Source of the DNA: Elysia crispata
Taxonomy: Eukaryota > Mollusca > Gastropoda > Plakobranchidae
Direction of reading: 5' to 3'
Length of the DNA: 64,000 bases
Assembly (NCBI GenBank): GCA_033675545.1
Contig: JAWDGP010003905.1
Span: forward strand, 163,501-227,500
The translations under genes were made by a program, and so were the position numbers. Shown in pieces: positions 37,329 to 50,466 of the stretch; positions within the stretch are counted from its first letter, which is position 1, and each line of letters begins with the position of its first letter. The notes under the pieces were generated by a model. It saw only the letters and a program-made list of their open reading frames with translations, ran no database searches and was not told the origin of the DNA.

Positions 37329-38100
37329 ATCAGATCTTAGTGCGTAATTAGATGAACCGTAACAGGATGTTGACACAATGCAAGGAGCGCTAAGCTCCAA
37401 ACTCCTTTGTTCCGGTTTATATCTTGTAAGAATCTGAGGCAAGGTCGCTAGAACTCAGCAGGGAAGGGCGATATGATTTAATCACCAGTGTCTGTCTATG
37501 ATTATGAATTTGCTGATCCATTCTTTGTCTAACCTGAAATAGCATCTATAATAATTACTGATTGTAATAATTAGTTATATTTCCTTTAGAAAAGCGCGAA
37601 GCATGCGGCAAAATCATGATTAAACAGAAATGGTGTTAAAAAAAAGAAATGAAAAGTAATAAAATGACGTCGATAATATTCTTGCAAATTTACTTGTCAA
37701 TAAAAACGATTGAAATAAGAAACCAATTTACAAGTCTTTGATGTGGTCCACATTTGATAGATTGGACTGTTGATTAAAGATCTCGAGACTGGTATAGAGC
37801 TAATACGTAACGATAATTATATCAGTATAAAAATACCTAGTTATGCACGGCATTGTTGTAGCGTAGAAACATAGCTGAGCACAAATAGGAAAGAAAGAAC
37901 ACGTTAAATTATTTTTAAAAAAACGTGAAAGTGTTTGTATGTGAGATAAAAAAGTATTATAAATATAATTATGTTTACAGATTGAGGATTTGTGTGTGTG
38001 TTTGTGTAAGAGAGGAGAAGAAAAGGGAAAGGGACTCCGCACTTTGAATATGATCATATTACGAAATTCCCATATCAATAGGTTTGGGTTAACTCAACAA
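37329..38100. other. Anonymous AT-rich DNA
   Basis: No supported feature apart from a short (GT)n-like run near 37990-38005. Confidence 0.55.
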
Positions 38101-38480
<380 letters not shown>

Positions 38481-40380
38481 GAGAAACTTCTTCCTTCAAA
38501 AGGATATTTAGAAATTGCCATGAGTCATAATAGTATGAATTATGAGTGGACTTAATATCAAGGAAGGAAGGAAGGAAGAATGCTATAAACAATATTGACA
38601 ATCGTCGCTGTATTCCAAAATGTCATAAACAGAGCACACAAGTGAAGAGATTTAAACCATTTTCCAATACACCCTCTTATTACATTAAGCACAGCGAAAG
38701 CAACTGAAAAAGGAATTCTTTTTTAACTGTTTAAAGTCTCTTAAGTTAGTGTTTTCTCAGATTTTTATCAAGAAAATGAATCAGCACATCTTGTGTCCCT
38801 GTGACACTCTTTGAGAGAAGGGGTTTCATCGTTGGAGAAGTAAAGGCGAACACCTTGATCTAGGCGAGAACATTATTTCGCATTCTTAATCTTCCACTAA
38901 CATTATCATCTTTTTCTGTGATCGTGTTAGTCGAGGAAGAAAAGAGATAAGGAGGAAAGTAAAATGAGTCATAATGTAGGTGATATCTCGAGATATCAAG
39001 AAGTACACATGTCCTGACCCGACAGTTGACCCCTCAGGTGAAAAGTCAATGAGATGGTTGCACCTGTATAAGGTTAGAGGAAGTCAATGCCCGGGCTAAT
39101 TAGCCTTGGAAAAAAGCTTTTTCGGAACTAGAGTAAGCCACTGACGTAAGTCTTTAATCTTTCCAGTGCAGATTTAGAACATAGGGCCATGAGCCTTATC
39201 CCCTCTTTCCCCCTTTCACCCCCTTCTCCCCTACACAAACACTCAAAATTGTTCTTTCCTTCTTTCACAACTCCTCGATTTATAATATCAAAATAATATT
39301 GTGAAAACAAGATAACGAATTCATGAATCAGTCCCTATATCATTCGACACTGTCAAGAAAAGTTTTAAAAAAATCCTAGAGTATTAATTCTTTTTTTAAC
39401 TTTTTCTCGACATACTTATATCTGTATTGCTATCCAAATCTAAGTTAGTCTAAAAGAAAACGACATTACAATCTGTGGCATTTATGAGCGAAGTGTTCTG
39501 TTCAGAGGAAAACAACAAGCAAACGGATGCTGAACATTCATCATTATTTTGACTTAATAATGTTTAAATTTCAGTTATATGAAAAAAAAATGTTCATACA
39601 TAAAAAAACAATTACAGATTGGAAATAATTAGAAATACATGTGGGTACGTAAAGACGTGAATTAACTTTTTACTAACCAACCGAGTCAAAAAGTTAAAAA
39701 AATGTGAATCATGGCTACATGGATTAAAATAAGGAAAATATAATATCACAGAAAAAAATCCCTGAAGCGCTGGGTTAAAATTCATGTAACAGTCTACCTC
39801 GGTAATAAAAAAAACCCAGCTTTAAAACATAAAATTAATAATGGGCTCGAGGGTTAGGTCAGAACTTTGAAAAATCGTACATTGTCCTGTAAACTAAATC
39901 TGTTAGAGAAACCTGCGACCTAACTTTGTCATAGATTGGTACTCACAATAAAATAAATAACACAAGGTTGAAAGTTTTTTTTCCGCAATTAAAAAACAAC
40001 CTCGTTTCCTATGTAAAAATAGATATAACACTCATTCAAATATTCCTACTTTATTCAAGAATAAATTACAGATAATCATAGATAATAAATAATTATCATT
40101 AGACTAACAGCAAGTCTTTCAAGTGAGATGCCGCAATGTCCCTATTTTTCAATTCACACAATCCCAATCTACCATTAACTCTCAAAACTATGCAAGAAAA
40201 AAAAAGCCTGCTGTGTATTTTTCTCGTTCATGTCTTGTTGAAAACAAAGAAGTTGCCTTTGTGTAGCCACAAAAAGTATCAAGAAACAAGAGATTTTTTT
40301 TTTTTGCCTCTTCGTTTTTCTCTTTTATTAAAGCGCATTGTTATGTGTTCAATGAAACACCCCACAGGTTGAAAGCTTGC
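38481..40380. other. Anonymous AT-rich DNA
   Basis: About 1.9 kb with no array or gene seen. Short T and A runs only. Open frames up to 78 codons are unrecognised. Confidence 0.55.
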
Positions 40381-40389
40381 AGCACAATA

Positions 40390-40640
40390 ACCCCTCACGT
40401 CCAGTTAGGCAGTGCTGTACAGCAGTCCGGGATGTACGTACGGGCCGTGTCTTCCGTCGCTGCCTTAACGGACAACGACCCTACCGCTGACCACTGACCA
40501 TCGCCAGTACGCCGAACACGATCCTGTCCCAGCACGATGTCGTTGGGCAGAGACGGGCTCGAACACCTGGCCGTGCGGAAAACTGTCTTCGTTTCGCGTC
40601 CTCATGGCACAGCAGGAGGATTAACTTCCTCAACCTCTCT
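40390..40640 (-). mobile_element. GC-rich block, possible SINE
   Basis: About 250 bp is sharply GC-richer than everything around it. On the minus strand 40567-40555 reads GGTGTTCGAGCCC, which includes a good B-box core (GTTCGAGCC). No clear A box was found upstream. Neither strand has a convincing coding frame. A dispersed retroposon is the simplest reading; a gene exon or CpG-rich regulatory block is possible. Strand follows the B-box. Confidence 0.35.
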
Positions 40641-40939
40641 CGTTTCTCGCAGATTAAAAAAGAATCTCTAGGTATTCAAATGTCGGCAAACTATTTGAAT
40701 CGTTGAGTTTGAGATAACACGTGGAAAGGAAGAAAGGCAGACAATTGAAAATAACTGAAACTTCTACTCAGAGTTCGAGAGGATAAAAAAAGAGGGTGGT
40801 TAAAAGATAAGGAATAGAAAGAGTGAACGAATAAGAAAAGAAATTGACGCTAGAAGAAAAGAAGTACTGGTAAAAAATGTCAAGGAAAGGTAGGGGAGTG
40901 GAGTAAGGACTTGCTGAAGAAGAGGAAAGGAAAGAGACG

Positions 40940-41055
40940 TGAAGAAGAAGGAAGAGGAGGAGGAGGAGGAAGAGGAAAAGAAGAAGAAGAAGAAGAAGAA
41001 GAAGAAGAAGAAGAAGAAGAAGAAGAAGAAGAAGAAGAAGAAGAAGAAGAAGAAG

Positions 41056-41123
<68 letters not shown>

Positions 41124-41275
41124 GAGGAAGAAGAAGAAGAAAAAGAAGAAGAACAAGAACAAGAACAAGAAGAAAAAGAAGGAGAAGAAGAAAAAGATGA
41201 CGATGATGATGATAATAATGATGATGATGATGATGATGAGGATGATGATGATGATGATAATGATGATGACGATGG
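40940..41275. repeat. Compound GGA/GAA/CAA/GAA/GAT triplet array
   Basis: Ordered blocks: GGA mixture about 40953-40972, (GAA)n about 40978-41054, (CAA)n about 41055-41122, GAA with CAA and AAA variants about 41123-41195, and GAT with some AAT and GAC about 41196-41275. Each change is one base per unit. Minus-strand Cys, Ser, Leu and Val runs and plus-strand Glu, Gln and Asp runs are artefacts. Confidence 0.97.
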
Positions 41276-43020
41276 CAACCACGACAAAGAAGAGGAAAAC
41301 TTAAAAAAATATTATTGTCAAGTACATGCTGGTCATGCACAAACCCAGTTTCTTCTTATCTTTCTAAAAAGACTTTATTTTTACAAATGAAAAGAATACA
41401 CTTTTTGCTTTTTTCAGTATGAAGTTCGGTGTAAGTAAAATGATAAAACGCCTTTCTAAATTGACACAGCTTCACTTCACAAACACATTTTTTAGTGAGG
41501 AAGTAATGATTGAATGGAATGCATTTTGCTTCACAAAAAACGTGACCAAAATTTTAGCTTTCTGACCAGGTGTTGTCCTTGGTCAGCAGAGAAACAAAGG
41601 AAAGTTGATGTATGGTTCAGAATAGAAAGAAAAAAAATGAAGCAAAGGCATACTGCAATAAACTTTTTTCATCTTGAACTAACACTACGAACTGAAGAAG
41701 AGTTACAACCACGAAAAAATGCATGTTTAATATAGTTAATAATTATGCTGTATCTACAGACAGAACAAGAAAACTCAAATGGAACAAGGAAAAAAAGATA
41801 GAGTAGGAATGTAGTATTTGTAGATGTTTTAATAGCGTCCACGGAAGGGAGGGAGTCTGTCACAAAAGCGCATGATGTATTAAGCAGGAAATCATCTAAT
41901 CAAGGTCAGCATCTACTTGGAGTAAATTAAACAGAGATCCAAAACATAAGGGTAAACTATATTATCAACCATCACAATAACTAAAGCAGTGACTGTAGCA
42001 ATAACAGTCAGTGCCTATGTAACTATATATAAGCAACAAATACGACAGTGATTAAAACAAGAAATACAAGAACAACAATGGTAATAGCAAAAACAAACCA
42101 CAACAATAACAAAAGAAAAAAAAAGATAAGTCGTCATAGTAACAAAGCCAAAGTATCAATAACAAGAACTATAGCAACAACAGAATATTACAGTGACTCT
42201 GCCAGCAACAAAATTGATAATAGCAAGATTACCACCGTCGGCAACAGTGAATATAGCAACAGCAACAACAACTTTGGCTAAAACATATGTCTAAAATAAA
42301 ATATACAAGATCAACAACAACAACGACATTGAAAGTGACTATAGTAACAAAAAGAAAAAAAACCCCGCCCACTTCAATATAAAAAAAACTGTATATTAAC
42401 TGACAGCATCAGTCATAAGAATTTTTAGAGAAGCAGTCGCTCTTCTATGATTACAGCTGCAAAAGCAACAAATTCACTAGAAAGGAATATAAAGAAGGAG
42501 AAAATAAACGCCAACGAAAACAACTTGAGGCTCACCATCTTAAACTCGATTGTAATTTAATTGCTAGGGCATGTTAATGTTCTTCAGAGAAGAAACGGGA
42601 GTAACTTAGAAAAAAAATGAGGATGAGTTTCATTACAGTGGGAGATAGGAGGGGAGGGAATCTTCCTCTGTGACAGGAGCGTCCAAGGAAGGGGATGGAC
42701 CCTGTCTCAAAAGCGCTTAAAGAGGGGGAGGGAGTCTGTCCCAGAAGTGTTTTAGGGATTAAATTTTGTTCGAACAGTGCATGTCAATGAGAGTGGCGAC
42801 CACTGGAGGCTGGGAGAAAACAGCACTCTTGTTATAGCCCATTAAGCGAGACGCTAGCTGTGGCCAATAATCTCAACTTACGTTTTTTACGAGGCACCCT
42901 TCTCTGCCCCTAATCCCCCTCAACAGTTTTGCGCTGAAAGAGTTATGTTCCGCCATAAACCACACGCCCTGTGCTTGGAATAAAAGAGAACAGTCGGACT
43001 AAGCTGTAGAATTTTACAGC
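41276..43020. other. Anonymous DNA with a decayed CAA-like region
   Basis: About 41960-42370 is A-rich with scattered CAA/AACA/AGCAA units, probably a very decayed triplet repeat. Two loosely repeated phrases near 41836-41870 and 42686-42745 (GGAGGGAGTCTGTC followed by AAAGCGC or AGAAGTG) suggest old local duplication. No gene seen. Confidence 0.5.
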
Positions 43021-43027
43021 TGCTTGA

Positions 43028-43092
43028 AAAAAAAAACAACAACAAAAAAAAAAAAAAAAAAAAAAAGTAAAAAAAAAATAAAAACAAAAATG
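43028..43092. repeat. Poly-A-rich tract
   Basis: A runs broken by single C, G or T. It could be the A tail of a decayed retroposon, but no body was recognised. Confidence 0.85.
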
Positions 43093-43643
43093 GCATATGG
43101 AATTAAATCACAATAAACCGAAAATAGATTTTACTAGTTTAGTTGGTGAGGACTGGAGCATTCTAAAAATAAATTGAGAAGGAATAAACAGGCGAAAGGA
43201 ACGGTGGTGTCTGGCTATGCTTATCGCAATTTTTCTTCAAATTGAGTGATTGAAACAACTTGCGAGTACAAAAATGTGAAGCCAATAGGATACCTTTTGG
43301 GTTTTTTCCGAGACTTCTTTGTTTATATCTTGGGTTTTCCCAATCTTATTTTCCTTGGCCGCTTGACCCTCCTTATAAGCTCACTTTTAATCCATCGTGC
43401 TGAGGGCTTAAATCCTGCTGTAATAAGATATCTCGTGGATTTCCCGTACTTGATCATAGCCTCTCTCTTTGGCACGCTTTCCCGCTGTATCTCCGCACAG
43501 CACCTGTTGCTTGGACGTGGCCCAATCAAACAGCGAGTAATCAGCGAGGAAGACATTGTCACAGTAGGAGAAGTTAATAAAGAAAGAGGAGATGGGATCG
43601 ATGACAGGATAGAGAGCAAAATATGTGAAGGAACGAGAGTGAG

Positions 43644-44356
<713 letters not shown>

Positions 44357-44467
44357 GGATAACAAAAAACGGCCAACAATGCCAATACCACCGCTGCCAC
44401 TAAACCCTTTATATCAAGTGGATTAATATTTTGACGGCTAACTCCTCTATAACGCAAATGACTGTCA
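44357..44467 (-). CDS. Candidate internal exon with a transmembrane segment
   Basis: On the minus strand a 111-bp segment begins after an AG (TTTTCAATGCGGCAG) and ends at a good 5' splice site (CC then GTAAGG). It encodes about 37 residues: a polar stretch (DSHLRYRGVSRQN) then a hydrophobic run GLVAAVVLALLAVFCY, long enough for one membrane span. This would fit the juxtamembrane and membrane exon of a single-pass protein. The polypyrimidine tract is weak, no partner exon was identified, and frame-compatible neighbours were not found, so chance is quite possible. Confidence 0.2.
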
Positions 44468-45994
44468 CTGCCGCATTGAAAACCCAGATGGTAAGTTGAC
44501 GACATGCACAAACAACGCAAACAACCAAATTTTGTTTTTCCTCCTGATGACATCTCTCCTGTTGTATTGCGTTTTATACAACCCGGAGAGTCTCGGCCAG
44601 GGGCCTGGTGTTGTCCGGATCTCCTCCAAGCCTCCACCTGCTGGGCAGGATCACATGACGCACAAGAAACAAAAGATCCCAGTTCTAGGCGTTAATTCCT
44701 CATGATGACCATAAACCCCTCTTAATGCTTTGTTTACACGTCGTGCCGTTACAGATCTACAGTTTACGCAGAAGCCCGCGGTTGACACCGTACAGAATAT
44801 CGCCAAGCGTCATTAAGGTCACGTCAGAGAGGTCACGTGTTGTCCAAAAAGTTTAACATCATTACGATGTTTAATTTACTAGAAGTAAGAAAAAGTAATG
44901 TTGTGAAACAAAAAAAAAACAAAAACAAACAAACAAACAGAAAAAAAATCAGTATGAAAGAAACTGGAAAGAAGATAAGGAAAAAAAAGCAAATTAAAGA
45001 TATAGTCGAAATATTGCATTTCATATTTAATGGATCTTACAGGCATCAGAATTATGAATTTAAGGAATCCTTTACTGCAGTTATCTGTTTTTTTTTCCTC
45101 CATGATATGGAGCGTAAGAAAAGCAGAAAAAAAGGTGAATGTAGAATACAAACGCAAAAAAGTGAAAGGGGTGAGTAAATTGGGTAGTGAAAAAATAGAA
45201 AGTATGAAGGAAGAAAGGAATAAGACGTTAGTAGAAGGGTTAATCATTTCAATTGCGGGGGGAATATTAGGATGAAGATAGGTGAATAGAAGGTTAAGAT
45301 AGATTGAAGGATACATTAAAATGTGAACAAAGAGAGAGGGTAAGAAGAGCAGAGAGGGAGGAAAGGGAGAAAATAAAAAAAAGAGAGAACAAGCGAAAGA
45401 GAAAGAGAGAGTGAGTGAGTGAGTGAGTGAGTAGAAGCGAATCAGTGAATGAAAGTGACAGAGAGAGAAGATCGAAGATAAATTGAACAAAATTAACACA
45501 ACTCCTCAGGGTTGGCGAATGAAGAAAAGAGCAGAGGGAAAATCGAAAATACAGTCTGTTGGACAGTCCTGGCAGGCAAAAAGAAAAGGGGGAGGGAGAG
45601 GACGGGGGTGGGAGGCGTAAAGGTAGAGAGCATTTGTGTTATGAACGAAAGTGCTGTTCAAAAGAATTCGGGAAACTAGTGCGGAATGATAAAACAAGAA
45701 TTTTTCTTTAATTCTTTCATCTTAGTCCTTAGAATTTGGCTTTCTGCAAAATCTCCCTTAGGCCTAACTTTGATGCTATCAACAGCTGTGTAGAGATTGC
45801 CAGAGTAGAATCTTAAGTTGTTTGCTGAGTGGATTGGCCCAAAAGGCTGGTCATATTTTTAGAAATGGCTTTTTTCAGATATACTTGAAAGCGGTTTACT
45901 CAAATAACAGACGATTTGATCAATAAAAAGAAGAGACATGAAAAAAGAACGTCAAAGATCCGTAATAGACCTTTAAGGGAAGCGACATTCGAAT
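44468..45994. other. Anonymous DNA, strongly purine-rich on plus in part
   Basis: About 44880-45480 is A/G-rich on the plus strand and includes a (GAGT)n run at about 45409-45433. The 206-codon minus frame 44879-45499 and the 113-codon plus frame 44837-45178 both follow from this skew and show only Phe/Leu/Ser-rich or Lys-rich composition, with no known domain. Confidence 0.5.
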
Positions 45995-46670
45995 TTCTTC
46001 TTCTTCTTCTTCTTCTTCTTCTTCTTCTTCTTCTTCTTCTTCTTCTTCTTCTTCTTCTTCTTCTTCTTCTTCTTCTTCTTCTTCTTCTTCTTCTTCTTCT
46101 TCTTCTTCTTCTTCTTCTTCTTCTTCTTCTTCTTCTTCTTCTTCTTCTTCTTCTTCTTCTTCTTCTTCTTCTTCTTCTTCTTCTTCTTCTTCTTCTTCTT
46201 CTTCTTCTTCTTCTTCTTCTTCTTCTTCTTCTTCTTCTTCTTCTTCTTCTTCTTCTTCTTCTTCTTCTTCTTCTTCTTCTTCTTCTTCTTCTTCTTCTTC
46301 TTCTTCTTCTTCTTCTTCTTCTTCTTCTTCTTCTTCTTCTTCTTCTTCTTCTTCTTCTTCTTCTTCTTCTTCTTCTTCTTCTTCTTCTTCTTCTTCTTCT
46401 TCTTCTTCTTCTTCTTCTTCTTCTTCTTCTTCTTCTTCTTCTTCTTCTTCTTCTTCTTCTTCTTCTTCTTCTTCTTCTTCTTCTTCTTCTTCTTCTTCTT
46501 CTTCTTCTTCTTCTTCTTCTTCTTCTTCTTCTTCTTCTTCTTCTTCTTCTTCTTCTTCTTCTTCTTCTTCTTCTTCTTCTTCTTCTTCTTCTTCTTCTTC
46601 TTCTTCTTCTTCTTCTTCTTCTTCTTCTTCTTCTTCTTCTTCTTCTTCTTCTTCTTCTTCTTCTTCTTCT
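45995..46670. repeat. Pure (TTC)n / (GAA)n tract of about 225 units
   Basis: About 676 bp of uninterrupted TTC, the longest pure array in the window. The first deviation is the CTCC at 46669-46672. The minus strand is open as poly-Glu and the plus as poly-Leu. There is no start region or unique domain worth calling a gene. (GAA)n tracts of this size are known to form triplex (H-DNA, 'sticky DNA') and to hinder transcription and replication. Confidence 0.99.
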
Positions 46671-46680
46671 CCTTCTTCTG

Positions 46681-48300
46681 CTCTAGCTCTCTCTTTTATC
46701 AAGATCAATGTTTCTGGTTTACATAAGTGCTTAAAATTTGCACTTACAACTTCTTTATAAAGGTGCAATACTGCAAACCACTTTTAGAAAAAAAAAACAA
46801 CATTTTCTTCTCAGCTAAACAAACGTTAGTACTTTTTTCTGGTTTTTCTGGTGACAGTCTTGGCCATTGCAAATTATTTCTAACGCTTGACAAAATTCAT
46901 TTAATTCAAAGTTCTTTTTTAATCAAGAACCTCAAAAAGCTTTCTTTTATTTTTCTGACTGGTTTACAAATAAGTCCAAGTAGAAATTACATGTTTATGC
47001 ATGGAATATTCCGAAAGCTTATTCAGTCATTGCATCTGTGCTCTAGTTTCAAGATTTTGTCCCCTTTCTCCTCCAAACGCCTTATGTATAACTAAAAATA
47101 TTTCAATACTTATTACTTTGTTTTTGTTTTTGGCACTCATATAACTTAGATAAACAACTTGGTCGGCATTAAATTATAAAGAAACAACACAAGAAGATTA
47201 CACAAAAAGAAAACAACAGATAAACAATCATAATAAAAGCATCAACAACAACAGCATCTTTAAAAGCAACAGTTTCATAAACACCCAAAATAGGGCTTTT
47301 ATTAAGAACTAACTAATTCTTGTCTAAAGTAAACTGAAACACCCTAGAACCACAAACATCACTAACAGAACCATCAGCATTATAAGAACCACTATAACAA
47401 CCACTATAAGAACCACCAGAATCACTAGCACCATTAACAAAACCACTAACGCCGTTAACAGAAACAAAAGCGCCGCAAACCGAACCATCAACACTGATAA
47501 CAGAACCACCAAAATTACAAACCGATCAACTAATGTTGTTAGCAAAAGCACTTTTAAATTTTACTACCATATCATCTGTTTTTATTCTATAGTAACACCT
47601 ACAAACCCACAGATCTCAGATAAAACAAAGAAAACACTACAGTGACATTGACAGACCCTAACAATATTTCCAATAACGAGGAAATATTTCAAACAAATCA
47701 AAGCATAATTAAACAGCAAGAACAATAGCAACAACAAGAAAACAAGAACAAAAAAAATAATTAACAAAAAAATTCCAAAAGAAACAAGAAGTACCACGTG
47801 TTTAACTCTTTCAACAAGCTGAATTTCTCTGGATAGGGGAAAAATGACAGCTTTAGATCCACCTCATCTTAAGGTAAGATTTATGCAAACCGTCAAAAGT
47901 GGCGGCTTAATCTGGTTTTGACAGTTTCCGTGGCAAAAAAAAAAAAAAAAAGAGTCGCCTCACATAAATTAGGATGGAAAATACAAAACGGGACGTGTTA
48001 AGCTGAGTTAAACAATTAGATTTATTTATTTTATATTTTTAATCCGTAAGCTTAGAGGTCAATTGTAGGGTATTAAATCCAAACACTTCTTTCACTAACC
48101 GTGGCTCCAAACTGTCTGTGTCGATTGACTTTTTAGTTAAAAAACTGGTCACAGCTTTCTTGGAGATTTTCAGGGAACATTAGTTTTATTATCTCAAAAT
48201 GCCCTTTAGTGGACGAAGGGATTTGCACAATTTGTTTTATTTCATTACACTTATCTCCATCCCTTTCTACTCAGTATGGGAGTGTTTGGTTCTCTCTTTC
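46681..48300. other. Anonymous DNA with decayed ACA/ACC-type sequence
   Basis: About 47170-47790 is rich in AACAA, CCACTA and ACCATC words on the plus strand, giving Leu/Val-rich minus frames. It looks like a very old triplet array. The 122-codon plus frame 46727-47095 has no recognised features. Confidence 0.5.
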
Positions 48301-48306
48301 GGTTTG

Positions 48307-48309
<3 letters not shown>

Positions 48310-48338
<29 letters not shown>

Positions 48339-48440
48339 CCCTTTTATCTCTTTCTCTGTTTCTCTGTTCTCTCCCTCTCCTATTTTCTCCCTTTCTTAGT
48401 CTCTCTCTCCCTCTCTGTGTCTCTGAGTTCCATATTATTT
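48310..48440. repeat. (TC)n and pyrimidine-rich sequence
   Basis: (TC)n at about 48310-48338, then CTCT/CCTCTC-rich sequence with scattered G. Confidence 0.9.
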
Positions 48441-48683
48441 TTGTCTATAGACCCATTTATTTTTCTGCTGTTTCCGAATACTACAACTTATTTTTCGCCG
48501 TCAACTTGACACGTACCGCATTTTCCCTCTCTCTGCCTCTCTGTCTGTCTCTCTCCTCCCTACCAAATTTAAATCTAATTCAAAACAAAAAATGACAAAA
48601 AGATAGAATGATGGAGACACAGTGAAAGTGTTTGTGCGTGCGAAAGCAAGTAGGCACCGGGAAGTGGAATAAGCCGAAGAGAT

Positions 48684-48687
<4 letters not shown>

Positions 48688-48758
<71 letters not shown>
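48688..48758. repeat. (GA)n dinucleotide array
   Basis: About 35 GA units ending in GGGGGAGGGA. Confidence 0.98.
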
Positions 48759-48762
<4 letters not shown>

Positions 48763-48828
48763 GAGGGAGAATACAAAGGCAGAGACGAAGATTGAAGAAA
48801 AGAGTGGATGAGAAAGGGGGAAAGAGAA

Positions 48829-48910
48829 AGATAGATAGATAGATAGATAGATTGATAGATAGATAGATAGATAGATTGATAGATAGATAGATTGATAGAT
48901 AGATAGATAA
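48829..48910. repeat. (GATA)n array with regular GATT variants
   Basis: GATA units with GATT at three places (near 48850, 48874 and 48890). The first two variant spacings are similar but not identical, hinting at duplication of a multi-unit block. Confidence 0.95.
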
Positions 48911-49644
<734 letters not shown>

Positions 49645-49646
<2 letters not shown>

Positions 49647-50134
49647 CATCTATGTGAATCTTTCTTTACGCAAAGTGTCATTATCTCCCTTATAGCATCA
49701 TTCGCACCATTAAAGAAATCTTGCTTCAACATCGCAAATGTCCAGAGTGTATCTGAAGAGAAAATTGGTATGAGATGCAAAATCCATCAGTTTTCCAACA
49801 TGTTCATGCAGTTGATTTGGTTAGGCTAAGTGCTTGAACAATTTCAACTCAGCGCGCTTGCAAAGTTTGATAGGATCTCAAGAACTGGGTCTCGTTTAAA
49901 GGCACGTACAGAGGCTGAAAACGCTTTAAAAAAGTATCAAATGATTATTTTTGAAAGAATTGATCAGCCCATTCTTTATCAGACTGGTAATGGTTTACTT
50001 TATCAAGTATATCAGTTTCATTTTTCTGGGTTTCCGCTTTTACTCCTCTTCCCATGATGTTTCCATAGTTAAGGATCATGCTAAATTTTCAATTATCCTC
50101 TCTTCCTCTTTGTACATATTTTCTTTCTCTCTCC

Positions 50135-50136
<2 letters not shown>
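49645..50136. other. Anonymous DNA
   Basis: Open on plus for 75-100 codons without a recognisable domain. Confidence 0.55.
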
Positions 50137-50181
<45 letters not shown>

Positions 50182-50191
50182 CCCCCCCCCA
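50137..50191. repeat. (CT)n joined to a C run
   Basis: About 20 CT units followed by a run of about 11 C at 50180-50190. Confidence 0.95.
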
Positions 50192-50220
50192 CCGTTTTTT
50201 CTCTCAGCCGTTATAACTCA

Positions 50221-50466
50221 CTCTTTCTATTCTTCTATTCCTCTTTCTGTTAATTTCTCCTGGTTTTTTTTGTCACAATAAAATTACTTGCGAACTGCAC
50301 TGATAAACACGTCGAATCAATTGCACTGTCCTATAATCTTCATTTACCAATGGATTTTTAAGACGCAGTCTTTCAATCTGAAATGAACCAAAACAAACAA
50401 CTCGCCGTATATCTCTATTTTTATTCATACTCAAACTCATTTTCACAATCCCCTTTTTCAAAGTCA
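50221..50466 (-). repeat. Dispersed repeat, copy 1 (partner at 62.26 kb)
   Basis: The reverse complement of 50275-50466 matches 62258-62449 almost base for base, with about five substitutions and two compensating 1-bp indels by eye. The match resumes past an A-rich gap for about 35 bp (AGGAGAAATTAACAGAAAGA). In this copy the minus strand is open for 64 codons (50273-50467), including RLRLKNPLVNEDYRTVQLIR. That could be a fragment of a transposon protein or chance. The element body is at least 245 bp here. Confidence 0.85.

Noticed and set aside
44879..45499. 206-codon minus frame rich in Phe, Leu and Ser
   Set aside because: Explained by purine/pyrimidine strand skew; composition is low complexity and no motif is visible.
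45916..46768. Long poly-Leu (plus) and poly-Glu (minus) open frames over the TTC tract
   Set aside because: They are translations of (TTC)n/(GAA)n with no unique domain, start context or splice signals.
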